Source of the DNA: Flavobacterium phragmitis
GTDB lineage: Bacteria; Bacteroidota; Bacteroidia; Flavobacteriales; Flavobacteriaceae
Length of the DNA: 64,000 bases
Assembly: GCF_900112575.1 (NCBI RefSeq)
Contig: NZ_FOMH01000017.1
Span: 1 to 64,000, forward strand
Direction of reading: 5' to 3'
Below the pieces are notes generated by a model. The model saw nothing but the letters and a program-made list of their open reading frames with translations, searched no databases and had not been told where the DNA came from. Made by a program: the position numbers and the translations under genes. The first letter of the stretch is position 1, and every line of letters starts with the position of its first letter. Positions 51,913 through 60,796 of this stretch are shown here, piece after piece.

Positions 51913-52173
51913 TTACGGTCTTGTTCTATTAATGGTATCTCTACCCTGCTGAGTCGTATTTTCTTTAGACTTAGTGGTTTTTCCCTTCTGTTCAGTACGC
52001 TGTCTATTGACTGTATCTTTCTTTGTAGTGATGCTTTTCTGCGTACTAGTTTTGTGTTTGCTTTTTTTACTGTGAATAGTGTCTGTACTTTGTTTTTTCT
52101 TAACAGGAGTTTCATGCGCAGATGCAAACCCAAAAAACAGGATTATACAAAAGCTTGCAATTAAATTTCTCAT
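51913..52173 (-). CDS. Small secreted basic low-complexity protein
   Basis: The 86-residue protein starts with a signal peptide (MRNLIASFCIILFFGFASAH) and continues as a Lys/Thr/Ser-rich tail (KKKQSTDTIHSKKSKHKTST). No folded domain is evident. It lies between the two CheB-CheR fusion genes on the opposite strand. Small basic secreted proteins of this kind may bind DNA or envelope polymers, but this is only a guess. Confidence 0.55.
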   Translation of the reverse strand: MRNLIASFCIILFFGFASAHETPVKKKQSTDTIHSKKSKHKTSTQKSITTKKDTVNRQRTEQKGKTTKSKENTTQQGRDTINRTRP

Positions 52174-52312
52174 AATTCATTTCTTTTAATTAATAATTTG
52201 ATTTTCAAAACAATGCTTATTTGTTTTAACTTCAATTTTATCGTTTTAAATATCAAACATTTACACCTAAAAACATTTAAATTAATAGGATTGCCATAAA
52301 CCCTCATTAAAA

Positions 52313-55300
52313 ATGAAAACAAATGAATTAATAAATCAATCAAATTCTAATTTTCCAGTAACAGCAATAGGAAGTTCTTCCGCTGAAATTGATGTATTAA
52401 AAAAAATAATATCTGATCTGCCGTCAGACTCAGGAAGAGCATATCTTATTTTTGAAAATTTTTCAGTCGCTCAGACTCCTAACCTTGCAGATTTACTTGC
52501 AACACAAACCAAAATACCAGTTACCGAAATCGTTCATCACATTGACTTAAAATCCAACCATATTTATGTCATTCCTGAAAATAATTTTCTGATTTACAAG
52601 GACGGAATATTACAATTAAAACCTCTAATTAGAGGCAGTAAAACCAATAACGGTTTCGATCTGTTTTTTGAAGCCGTCGGAAATACTTTTAAAAGTTATT
52701 CGATTGGTTTAATATTAACCTGGTCGCCCTTTGACGGCTCTACAGGTCTTAAAAAACTGAAAGAAGCTGGCGGATCAACAATGGCTGTTTTGTCAAAAAA
52801 AGCATTTATTCAAAATGCGGTAACTTCTGAATACATCGATTATTTTACACCACCAGATGATATTGCTGATAAACTAATGCAAATTCATGAACGGAACTTA
52901 GTAACGCATTCTTACGGGGAAAAAGAATCAACACCCGACGAACAGGAACTGCTGCATCAAATAATCGAAATATTATTTTTAAGAACCGGTACAGATTTCC
53001 ATCATTATAAACATACAACACTACGAAGAAGAATTGCAAAAAGAATGGTGGTTACCAAACAGGAAACCTTCGAAAAATATCTTATCTTGTTGCGGAACAA
53101 TACCAAAGAACAAGATTTTTTGTTTGATGATCTATTGATTTCGGTTACTTATTTTTTTCGAGATCAGGAGGCTTTTGATGATTTGTGCCAAAGCATTTTT
53201 CCTTCTTTGATTAAAAACCTATCCAATTCAACTTTACGATTTTGGTCGGCTGGTTGTTCTACAGGAGAAGAAGCCTATTCCCTTGCAATCTGTATTCACG
53301 AATATTTGGAAGAAATCAACAGAAACGATATCAAGGTGCAGATCATCGCTTCGGATTTGTCTGAAAAATGTATTTCGAAAGCAAGATTAGCCATTTATAC
53401 GGCACAAGACATCAAAAATATAAGCGAAAAGAGACTTGAAAAATACTTTACCAAAAGAGACAACAGCTTTCATGTCAATAAAGTTATTCGGGATATGTGT
53501 GTTTTTGCCGTTCACGATTTAACAAAAGATGCCCCTTTTGCCAAAATTGATTTTGTTTCCTGCCGCAATGTTTTAATCTATTTTGATACCGATTTGCAGA
53601 ATCAGGTATTAGCATCTTTTCACTATGCGCTTCGTGACAAAGGATTTTTGTTTTTGGGAAAACCGGAATGGACACAACACGTTCCGCACTTATTTACAAC
53701 TGTCGACAAATTGAATAGGATTTACACTCGTAAAACAGTGGAGCAGTTTCTACCAAAAAAAATAACAAGAACTGATTATAACACTCGGGAAATAAATGAA
53801 AGCAGTGACCCTGAAACAAACTATAGAAAAATTGCTTCAGATATTCTGCTTGAGCATTATTCACCCGCCGCGGTAATCATTAACGAAGATCTTGAAATTG
53901 TTCATTTCCATGGTGATACCAGTCCATTTTTACAGCCTGCACCCGGAAAACCCAGTTTCAATATTTTGAATATGGTTCGTGAGGAATGGGGTTTTGAACT
54001 TAGAAATAACATTTTAAAAGCCAGAAACGAAAAAAAGAACTTTTCTGGAGATTTTATCGCCTTGAAAAAGCAGTCTTTTTTAACTTCATTCGAAATTATT
54101 TACCTTCCTGCTTATGCTGATTTACTGCTTATTATATTCTGTAAAAAACCTATTGCTTCAGCAGATTCCAGTAATCATCATTCGCTGGAAATGGAGAAAG
54201 AACTGCTGCAACTTCGCGGCGATTTTAAAAGAGTTACTGAAGAACAGCAGATTTATTTCGAAGAATTGCAGACTACAAACGAAGAATTGGTAAGCTCAAA
54301 CGAAGAAATGATGCTGATAAACCAACAGCTTGAAAACTCTGCTCAGGAATTGCAGTCTAATAATCAGGAACTTTCCTGTTTAAATGATGAACTCCAAAAT
54401 CGTCGGGAAGAAATAGATTCTATGCGTAATTATTACGAATCTATTGTCAATACCATTAAAGAACCGCTTCTTATTATTGATAAAAATTTTATCATTAAAA
54501 GTGCCAATCCTGCTTTTTACAACTATTTTAAAATCACTGAAGAACAAACAGAAGGGCTTTCGATATTCGATATAGGAAATTCCCATTGGGATATACCAGA
54601 ATTTAGAGAATCTGTACTGAAAAAGGCAAGCCGTAATGAGGTTGTAGAAAATTTCAAAATTCAGTTTGACTTTGATATCCAGGGAAAAAAAATAATGCTC
54701 ATTAACGCCACTCCAATTGTAAATGCTAATTCAAACGGAATGATCTTAATAGCGCTGGAAGATATTACTGATTTAGAACAAAGCCATGAATCTTTAAGAA
54801 AAAAAAATCTGGAACTTCATAATTATACCAAACAATTGGAATCGTTTACGATAGCGGCAAGTGATAATCTATTAGAGCCAATTCGCAAAATTTATATGTT
54901 TGGGAAAAAAGTTTTAGATTCCGAAAAAACGCTGACGGAATCTGGAAAACACAATTTAAACCGCTTGTTGACTTCGGCTGTAAATATGAATCAGCTTATG
55001 GAAGATCTAATTGATTATTCGAAAATAAATTTTGGACAGAAAGAGTTTAAAAAAACAGATTTGAATATTGTGCTAAAAAAAGTACTATCCGACTTAAAAG
55101 ACAACATAAGCAAGCAGAAAGCAACAATAGAGTACAGCACGCTGCCATCGCTTCGCATTATTCCTTCGCAAATGCAGCAGCTTTTGACTCATTTGATTTC
55201 TAATGCCATCAAATATGCCAAACAAGAAAGAAGTCCGAAAATCAAAATTGGCGTAGCCGAAGTTGCTCCTGATGAATTAATAGATTTTGGAGCCAATCCC

Positions 55301-55531
55301 GACACACAATATATCAAACTTTTTATTAGCGATAACGGAATTGGTTTCCCAAAAAATTTTGAAACCCTTATTTTTAATCCTTTCTATAAATTGAACACAA
55401 GTGACCAACAATACGGAAGCGGACTCGGACTAACATTAGTTCAAAAAATCGTGCACAATCATAAAGGATTTATTAAACTTTCAAGTGAACCCAACAAAGG
55501 GACAATAGCTTACATCTATCTCCCCGTTTAA
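52313..55531 (+). CDS. Second CheB-CheR-PAS-kinase fusion, with inactive CheB and kinase sites
   Basis: This 1072-residue paralogue of the 48344 gene has the same domain order. The CheR domain keeps its SAM motif (SAGCSTGEEAYSLA) and the kinase ATPase keeps DNGIGFPKN and GSGLGLTLV. The CheB catalytic histidine is lost (LIFENFS against LILQHLS in the first copy). The kinase phospho-acceptor is also lost: AASDNLLEPI has Asp851 where the first copy has His870. It therefore looks like a pseudo-methylesterase and pseudo-kinase that kept methyltransferase and ATP-binding modules. A regulatory or scaffold role for its neighbour is plausible. The two genes are separated by 0.7 kb and probably arose by duplication. 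Confidence 0.88.
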   Translation: MKTNELINQSNSNFPVTAIGSSSAEIDVLKKIISDLPSDSGRAYLIFENFSVAQTPNLADLLATQTKIPVTEIVHHIDLKSNHIYVIPENNFLIYKDGILQLKPLIRGSKTNNGFDLFFEAVGNTFKSYSIGLILTWSPFDGSTGLKKLKEAGGSTMAVLSKKAFIQNAVTSEYIDYFTPPDDIADKLMQIHERNLVTHSYGEKESTPDEQELLHQIIEILFLRTGTDFHHYKHTTLRRRIAKRMVVTKQETFEKYLILLRNNTKEQDFLFDDLLISVTYFFRDQEAFDDLCQSIFPSLIKNLSNSTLRFWSAGCSTGEEAYSLAICIHEYLEEINRNDIKVQIIASDLSEKCISKARLAIYTAQDIKNISEKRLEKYFTKRDNSFHVNKVIRDMCVFAVHDLTKDAPFAKIDFVSCRNVLIYFDTDLQNQVLASFHYALRDKGFLFLGKPEWTQHVPHLFTTVDKLNRIYTRKTVEQFLPKKITRTDYNTREINESSDPETNYRKIASDILLEHYSPAAVIINEDLEIVHFHGDTSPFLQPAPGKPSFNILNMVREEWGFELRNNILKARNEKKNFSGDFIALKKQSFLTSFEIIYLPAYADLLLIIFCKKPIASADSSNHHSLEMEKELLQLRGDFKRVTEEQQIYFEELQTTNEELVSSNEEMMLINQQLENSAQELQSNNQELSCLNDELQNRREEIDSMRNYYESIVNTIKEPLLIIDKNFIIKSANPAFYNYFKITEEQTEGLSIFDIGNSHWDIPEFRESVLKKASRNEVVENFKIQFDFDIQGKKIMLINATPIVNANSNGMILIALEDITDLEQSHESLRKKNLELHNYTKQLESFTIAASDNLLEPIRKIYMFGKKVLDSEKTLTESGKHNLNRLLTSAVNMNQLMEDLIDYSKINFGQKEFKKTDLNIVLKKVLSDLKDNISKQKATIEYSTLPSLRIIPSQMQQLLTHLISNAIKYAKQERSPKIKIGVAEVAPDELIDFGANPDTQYIKLFISDNGIGFPKNFETLIFNPFYKLNTSDQQYGSGLGLTLVQKIVHNHKGFIKLSSEPNKGTIAYIYLPV

Positions 55532-55551
55532 AATCAAATCTATAAAACAAG

Positions 55552-55577
55552 AATCTCCAGAAATGGAGATTTTTTTG
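55552..55577 (+). terminator. Terminator after the second fusion gene
   Basis: AATCTCC (55552-55558) and GGAGATT (55565-55571) pair around a six-base loop and are followed by TTTTTGTTTT. Confidence 0.7.
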
Positions 55578-55616
55578 TTTTACAACCATTTGTGGTAATT
55601 CTAGAATTATCATTTG

Positions 55617-55630
55617 CAATTGTATAAAAA
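55617..55630 (+). promoter_or_regulatory. AATTGTATAA motif upstream of katE
   Basis: GCAATTGTATAAAA contains the reverse complement of TTATACAATT, which recurs before genes at 58689, 59713, 60032 and 60329. It lies about 120 bases before katE. The motif is A/T-rich, so chance matches are possible. Confidence 0.25.
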
Positions 55631-55745
55631 ACACATTTATGCAAAAATTAAATTTGAAACACTTGATAAATTACGGTCAGCAACTACCTATAAATCTTAA
55701 AGATAGGCTGTAATTATTTTAAAGTTTTAACTAATAAGAAACACC

Positions 55746-57890
55746 ATGAAAAATTTTCAAGACGAAAAACAAAGAGATTTATCCATCAATACCTCCGATG
55801 GAACAAACAAAATTTTAACCACAGATCAAGGCGTTAAAATTAACGATGATAACAATTCGCTCAAAGCTGGAGATCGTGGGCCATCATTATTAGAAGATTT
55901 TATTTTAAGAGAAAAAATTACGCATTTTGACCACGAGCGAATCCCCGAAAGAATCGTTCACGCACGTGGTTCGGGTGCACACGGTTTTTTTGAAGTAACT
56001 AATCCAATTCCAGAATTGACAAAAGCAGGTTTCCTTCAGGAAAAAGGACAAATAACACCTGTTTTTGCTCGATTTTCTACCGTAGCAGGATCAAGAGGTT
56101 CTACCGATCTTGCGAGAGATGCTAGAGGATTTGCCGTGAAATTTTACACGCAGGAAGGGATTTACGATTTAGTAGCCAATAATATTCCTGTATTTTTTAT
56201 TCAGGATGCTTCGAAATTTCCAGATCTTATTCATGCCGTAAAACCAGAACCGCACAACGAAATTCCTCAGGCAGCTTCGGCTCATGATACTTTTTGGGAT
56301 TTTATTTCGCTAATGCCGGAATCTATGCACATGATTATGTGGGTAATGTCAGACCGCGCTATTCCGAGAAGCTACAGAATGATGGAAGGTTTTGGTGTTC
56401 ATACCTTTAGATTGGTAAATGCTCAGGAAGAATCGGTTTTTGTTAAATTTCACTGGAAACCTAAATTAGGAACTCACGCTGTTGCCTGGGATGAAGCACA
56501 GAAAATTTCAGGAAAAAATCCTGATTTCCACAGACAGGATTTATGGGAAGCCATTGAAACAGGAAATTTCCCTGAATGGGAATTGGGCATTCAGGTTATT
56601 CCAGCCGAAGACGAACACAAATATGAATTTGACCTTTTAGATCCAACAAAAATTGTTCCCGAAGAATTAGTTCCCGTAACCATTGTGGGAAGAATGGTTT
56701 TGAACAAAAACCCTGAAAACTTCTTTGCCGAAACCGAACAAATTGCTTTTCATCCCGGTCATGTTGTTCCAGGAATTGATTTTTCCAACGATCCGCTTTT
56801 GCAGGGAAGATTGTTTTCTTATACCGATACGCAATTATCGAGATTAGGAAGCCCTAATTTTCATGAAATACCAATCAACAGAAGCATTGCTCCCGTTCAC
56901 AACAATCAGCGTGATGGACATATGCGTCAGGAAATCAACAAAGGACGTGTAAGTTATTCTCCAAATTCACTTGGAGGAGGATGCCCGTATCAGGCAAAAA
57001 TTGCCGAAGGAGGTTTTGCAAGTTTCAACGAACGTGTTGACTCGCATAAAGTAAGAGCCAGAAGCGAAAGTTTCAACGATCATTTTGGTCAGGCCAAATT
57101 GTTTTTTAACAGCCAGACGCCTGAAGAAAAAAGCCATATTGTAAAAGCACTGCGCTTTGAACTTGGAAAAGTAGAAACAACAGCGATCAGAGTCAGAATG
57201 CTGGGATTATTGGAACAAGTTGATGTAGAACTTGCTCAAAAAGTAGCGCAGGGACTTGGGGCAAAAGTTCCGACAGTATTAGAAACACCAATAAACAAAG
57301 GAGTATCTCCAGAAATAGAAGAAGCAGGAACTCAGGAACCCAAAACGGTTCAATCTTCAGTTGAATCGTCTCAAGCTTTAAGTATGGTTAATAATCCAAC
57401 CAATTCACCAACAATCGAATCCAGAAAAGTAGCAATTCTAGTAACGGACGGCGTTTCAGAAGGCGCTGTAATGAACATGAAAAATGCACTGAAAAAAGCT
57501 GGTGCCAAAGGCTGTGTCATTGCACCGCATTTAGGTTCTGTTACAACAGATAACGATGGAGCAATTGCGGCAGAATTCAGTTTCCTGACTGCTTCATCCG
57601 TTTTGTTTGATGCTGTTTATGTGCCACATGGACTAGGATTAAATACTTTGGCAGAAAATGAAGATGCTCTTGAATACTTGAACGATGCCTACAAACACTG
57701 CAAAGTAATTGGTGCCGATGGTGAAGCCTCAGAAATAATTAATGCTGCACCATTTGCTTCAAAAATTACAAATGATGATGAAGGCGTTATTGTAACTAGC
57801 GAAATTGCCAGCGAAACATTTGCTCAGGAATTTATAAACGCCATGACCAAACATCGTTTTTGGCAGCGCGAACCAAACTTGTACAATTAA
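55746..57890 (+). CDS. katE: KatE/HPII-type large-subunit catalase
   Basis: The 714-residue enzyme has the long form of clade-2 catalases: a ~75-residue N-terminal extension, the haem core, and a C-terminal class I glutamine amidotransferase-like (flavodoxin-fold) domain at about 560-714 (RKVAILVTDGVSEGAV). The distal haem His72 sits in RIVHARGSGAHG, and the proximal Tyr in RLFSYTDTQLSRLG. It breaks down hydrogen peroxide in the cytoplasm. It is followed 17 bases later by a YciF-like gene, probably in one transcript. Its setting with LigD/Ku suggests a stationary-phase or general stress response. Confidence 0.95.
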   Translation: MKNFQDEKQRDLSINTSDGTNKILTTDQGVKINDDNNSLKAGDRGPSLLEDFILREKITHFDHERIPERIVHARGSGAHGFFEVTNPIPELTKAGFLQEKGQITPVFARFSTVAGSRGSTDLARDARGFAVKFYTQEGIYDLVANNIPVFFIQDASKFPDLIHAVKPEPHNEIPQAASAHDTFWDFISLMPESMHMIMWVMSDRAIPRSYRMMEGFGVHTFRLVNAQEESVFVKFHWKPKLGTHAVAWDEAQKISGKNPDFHRQDLWEAIETGNFPEWELGIQVIPAEDEHKYEFDLLDPTKIVPEELVPVTIVGRMVLNKNPENFFAETEQIAFHPGHVVPGIDFSNDPLLQGRLFSYTDTQLSRLGSPNFHEIPINRSIAPVHNNQRDGHMRQEINKGRVSYSPNSLGGGCPYQAKIAEGGFASFNERVDSHKVRARSESFNDHFGQAKLFFNSQTPEEKSHIVKALRFELGKVETTAIRVRMLGLLEQVDVELAQKVAQGLGAKVPTVLETPINKGVSPEIEEAGTQEPKTVQSSVESSQALSMVNNPTNSPTIESRKVAILVTDGVSEGAVMNMKNALKKAGAKGCVIAPHLGSVTTDNDGAIAAEFSFLTASSVLFDAVYVPHGLGLNTLAENEDALEYLNDAYKHCKVIGADGEASEIINAAPFASKITNDDEGVIVTSEIASETFAQEFINAMTKHRFWQREPNLYN

Positions 57891-57907
57891 TCAAAAAGAA
57901 TATAAAA

Positions 57908-58507
57908 ATGAAAAATTCAGAAAAACAAGGTCAGACGAATGCTGCAAAACCAAAAGCAAGTCAGACAAAAGATATTAAAAACAATGCTAAAGTAAATTTT
58001 GTAGAACCATCACCAGATGCTGCTGCAGAATTGAAAGATTTATTTATTGACAGTTTAAAGGACATTTATTGGGCAGAAAATGCGTTGGTTGGTGCATTGC
58101 CCAAAATGGCAGATAATGCTTCATCAGCAGGGCTTTCAGGAGCTATTTTAGAGCATATTTCAATAACTCAAAATCAGGTTTCTAGATTGGAACAGGTCTT
58201 TGATTTATTAGGAGAAAAAGCCGAAGGAAAAAAATGCGAAGCGATGGCGGGTTTATTAAAAGAAGGAGACAGCATTCTTTTGGAAACGACTCCCGGCGCA
58301 GTAAGAGATGCTGGCATAATCGCCGCTTCGCAAAAAATCGAACATTATGAAATTGCTACTTATGGAACCTTAGTAGCTTTTGCAAAAACAATTGGCGAAA
58401 ATGATGTTGCCAAATTACTAACCCAAACGCTTGCAGAAGAAAAAGAAGCAGATTGTTTACTAAACGACGTAGCATTGAATTTGGTAAATATTGTGGCTGC
58501 AGAATAA
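57908..58507 (+). CDS. YciE/YciF-family (DUF892) ferritin-like protein
   Basis: The ATG at 57908 (MKNSEKQGQTNAAKPKASQT) is chosen because the upstream in-frame start lies inside katE. The 199-residue product has a Lys/Ala-rich ~45-residue N-terminal tail, then a four-helix DUF892 domain (ELKDLFIDSLKDIYWAENAL, LEHISITQNQVSRLEQVF, KIEHYEIATYGTLVAFAKTI, EEKEADCLL). Conserved Glu/His residues fit a ferritin-like di-iron fold. Family members are linked to stress and peroxide defence. It is co-directional with and 17 bases after katE. Confidence 0.88.
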   Translation: MKNSEKQGQTNAAKPKASQTKDIKNNAKVNFVEPSPDAAAELKDLFIDSLKDIYWAENALVGALPKMADNASSAGLSGAILEHISITQNQVSRLEQVFDLLGEKAEGKKCEAMAGLLKEGDSILLETTPGAVRDAGIIAASQKIEHYEIATYGTLVAFAKTIGENDVAKLLTQTLAEEKEADCLLNDVALNLVNIVAAE

Positions 58508-58542
58508 AAAATGCTTCTATTTTTTACTTTTTTTATTACTTG

Positions 58543-58577
58543 AAAACACCTGTATTTTAAACAGGTGTTTTTTTTAT
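58543..58577 (+). terminator. Terminator of the katE operon
   Basis: AAACACCTGT and ACAGGTGTTT form a 10-bp stem with a seven-base loop, followed by a run of Ts. Confidence 0.8.
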
Positions 58578-58598
58578 TTTAAAAGAATAACCAGCTGT

Positions 58599-58610
58599 TA
58601 ATTATACAAT
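58599..58610 (+). promoter_or_regulatory. TAATTATACAAT motif upstream of the 58689 gene
   Basis: TAATTATACAAT is identical to 60246-60257, upstream of the gene at 60329. Close variants lie at 59780-59792 and 59941-59953. Confidence 0.3.
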
Positions 58611-58688
58611 TAGAAGTGCCATTTTATATAAAATATTGATTTTTAGTCCGTGTACATTTGGCTTATTAACAAATTAAAAAAATATATT

Positions 58689-58829
58689 ATGACAACTTCA
58701 AACACCAAAAAAAGCACTGAGAGTGCTAAGGCATCAGACAAAAAAACTGATAAAAAAGAAACAGCTTCAAAAGGCGGTTCTAAACCTGCTTCGGATTCGA
58801 AAAAAGAAACAGGCTCAACCAAAAAGTAA
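58689..58829 (+). CDS. Very small Lys/Ser/Thr-rich basic protein
   Basis: A short open frame encodes 46 residues (MTTSNTKKSTESAKASDKKT, then DKKETASKGG and SKPASDSKKETGSTKK). It consists almost only of Lys, Ser, Thr, Ala, Asp and Gly and is surely disordered. It sits 18 bases before the acidic-protein gene and has an isolated upstream region with the TTATACAAT motif, which supports it as a real gene. The function is unknown. Confidence 0.6.
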   Translation: MTTSNTKKSTESAKASDKKTDKKETASKGGSKPASDSKKETGSTKK

Positions 58830-58847
58830 CATTTAAAAAATTGTATT

Positions 58848-59228
58848 ATGAAAATTGAAGAAAGAGAAAATTACGATCTGGAAGATCAGGATTTTCAAAA
58901 TAAAGAACGATACGAAGATCCAGATATTGATGCGCCACCAGCAGATCATTCCATATCCGATAATGCTGAACCTGATTATGCAAATGATCTAGAAAGCCAA
59001 GAATTTGGCACTACTGAATTTGATAATGAAGATCTTGGCAATGAAAAATCAGATATTGATGAATTTGCCACAGATGAACTGGACAACGACGAATTGGACG
59101 ATGAATTTGACAATGATGAATTGGAAGACGACTTTGATGACGATGAAATTGACAACGACGAGTTGGACAATGAAGATCTAGGAAACCTAGATGACGAAGA
59201 AGGAACAAATCCAGATCGAAATCTTTAA
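58848..59228 (+). CDS. Highly acidic repetitive small protein
   Basis: The 126-residue protein is dominated by Asp, Glu and Asn. From about residue 45 it is built on short repeats of the type DELDNDEL, DEFDNDELED and DELDNEDLGN. No fold is predicted by eye. The pairing with the preceding Lys-rich small protein gives one basic and one acidic polypeptide in one probable transcript. Flanking genes (catalase, YciF-like, LigD/Ku) suggest a stress context. Confidence 0.7.
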   Translation: MKIEERENYDLEDQDFQNKERYEDPDIDAPPADHSISDNAEPDYANDLESQEFGTTEFDNEDLGNEKSDIDEFATDELDNDELDDEFDNDELEDDFDDDEIDNDELDNEDLGNLDDEEGTNPDRNL

Positions 59229-59235
59229 AAACACG

Positions 59236-59266
59236 AAAGCCGTCTTGTTTAGACGGCTTTTGTTTA
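59236..59266. terminator. Bidirectional terminator
   Basis: AAAGCCGTC (59236-59244) and GACGGCTTT (59252-59260) form a 9-bp stem between converging genes, with T-rich sequence on both sides. Confidence 0.75.
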
Positions 59267-59713
59267 TAAAAAATTTTGTTTTTCTTTTTTTTCCTTAGTC
59301 AAAGGTTTAGGCTTTTTTTCTGCTTTCCAGTATTGTACAATTGTGTTTAAGACCTGCTTAAATTTTTCTTCACTGTACGGTTTAACAAAATAACTTTTGG
59401 TTGGAGTCGAATAAGCATCTATTACAAAACAGTTTGAAAAGAAAATCGAATAGAAAAGACAAGGAGAATTAAATCGTTTGTAAATAGTTTTATAGTCGAT
59501 ATCTTCCTGTTTACAATTTCCATTAAACTTCAATATGTTTGAAAAAAATAAAAAGGGTTTTAACTGCTGCGATACGAGAAACGTTTGTGCTTCATGAAAA
59601 TTAATAAAATGTAATAATTCATTCTTTAAATTCATTTCCTCAAAGATTTGTACAAATAAGCTGAAATCTTCTTTATTTTCATCTATAATAATAATTGTTC
59701 CATTCTTATCCAT
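59264..59713 (-). CDS. Degenerate receiver-domain protein
   Basis: From the ATG at 59713 (MDKNGTIIIIDENKEDFSLF) the product has 149 residues. The layout is that of a single-domain response regulator: an acidic DENKED cluster after the first strand, and YFVKPYSEEKFKQVL with the conserved Lys near the end. The phospho-acceptor region reads KPFLFFSNILKFNG, with Ser where Asp is expected. It may be a phosphorylation-independent receiver. A very basic tail (KAEKKPKPLTKEKKEKQ) follows. The cognate kinase could be one of the CheB-CheR fusions nearby, but that is speculation. Confidence 0.65.
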   Translation of the reverse strand: MDKNGTIIIIDENKEDFSLFVQIFEEMNLKNELLHFINFHEAQTFLVSQQLKPFLFFSNILKFNGNCKQEDIDYKTIYKRFNSPCLFYSIFFSNCFVIDAYSTPTKSYFVKPYSEEKFKQVLNTIVQYWKAEKKPKPLTKEKKEKQNFL

Positions 59714-60031
59714 GATAATTCTCTTTTTGATTTGTAAGTATTGAATGTATCTTACAAATTTCAACATTAGAACATTGGCAATTTATACAATTACACCTGA
59801 GAAGTTATATAATTTCCATATAAAGCATAATATGAAATAGAAACTACCTTATAAAAGGTCTTGTTTTATGTGGTCTTTTTGCTTTTGTGTCTTACAACCA
59901 TCATCTAGAAACAACATGGGAATAATACAACGAAGAATTTAAATTATACAAATATGATTTATCTCATAAATTAAATTTGGGAGTTCAAATTCAATCTTTT
60001 ATGTTCATAATTTCTAACACTAAAAATAGCA

Positions 60032-60229
60032 ATGGAAAATTTAAAAATAAAACAAAGCAAAAGTTATTGTGAAATATCCCGCACGATAATTTACTCAGGC
60101 GAAAACGACGAATTAATATGCAGAAAAGTGTATCAAGGAGACTGGGGCGACTGGGATGACAAGCCTGAAAGTCCAGAATGTAGTCAAAATATTGATAATG
60201 AATACAATTCCCCTGATGCCGAAGCATAA
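60032..60229 (+). CDS. Small protein, function unknown
   Basis: The 65-residue product starts MENLKIKQSKSYCEISRTII and includes a Trp/Asp-rich stretch (YQGDWGDWDDKPESPEC). It has no signal or membrane segment. A TTATACAAA motif at 59941-59953 lies about 80 bases upstream. It is a moderate-confidence gene: composition looks coding, but no family is known. Confidence 0.5.
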   Translation: MENLKIKQSKSYCEISRTIIYSGENDELICRKVYQGDWGDWDDKPESPECSQNIDNEYNSPDAEA

Positions 60230-60245
60230 CTGCTAAACTTAATGC

Positions 60246-60257
60246 TAATTATACAAT
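60246..60257 (+). promoter_or_regulatory. TAATTATACAAT motif upstream of the 60329 gene
   Basis: This is identical to the 12-mer at 58599-58610 and lies about 70 bases before the ATG. Confidence 0.3.
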
Positions 60258-60328
60258 CTGTTATCATAAATAGTATAACATTCCTAAAAAATCTCTAAGT
60301 AAATTTAGACAAGTAAAAAAATGCCATT

Positions 60329-60784
60329 ATGATTTATACCCTAATACAGCTTATATTGGTTTCTATAGCAGCAACAACAGTAATGACGTGGTTCAGTTAT
60401 TCAATGTCAGAAAGTTTCAGGGAATTGTATAAAGAGCCTGTTCTTCTGGCTTATGTTATTGAAAAAATGAAATTAAAGCCAAATGCACATTCTCAAAAAA
60501 TCTACGGTTGGTTGCTGCATTATGTTATAGGTCTGCTTTTTGTAATTGGGTATTATTTTGCGTGGACAAAAAATATCGTTCCTATATCGATACTTGGGAC
60601 TTTGCTATTAGGAATTATCAGTGGTATAATTGGCGTAGTTAGCTGGATTATTATTTTCAACATCACAAACCATCAGCCACGAATTGATTTTCGAGGGTAT
60701 TACATTCAATTGTTCTTTGCCCACGTTATATTTGCTGCTATTGCCGCGGTTCTTTATACTATTACAATAACTCTCATAAAATAG
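60329..60784 (+). CDS. Small membrane protein, function unknown
   Basis: The 151-residue protein has four membrane segments (LIQLILVSIAATTVMTWFSY, LLHYVIGLLFVIGYYFAW, GTLLLGIISGIIGVVSWIII and LFFAHVIFAAIAAVLYTITI). The loop contains NHQPRIDFRGYY. It lies 12 bases before ligD on the same strand, so it is probably co-transcribed with it. No family is recognised with confidence. Confidence 0.75.
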   Translation: MIYTLIQLILVSIAATTVMTWFSYSMSESFRELYKEPVLLAYVIEKMKLKPNAHSQKIYGWLLHYVIGLLFVIGYYFAWTKNIVPISILGTLLLGIISGIIGVVSWIIIFNITNHQPRIDFRGYYIQLFFAHVIFAAIAAVLYTITITLIK

Positions 60785-60796
60785 TAATAAAAGCGT

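Noticed and set aside
58976..59208. Serine-rich and histidine-rich open frames opposite the acidic protein gene
   Set aside because: They are mirror images of the Asp/Glu repeat codons and have no start context.
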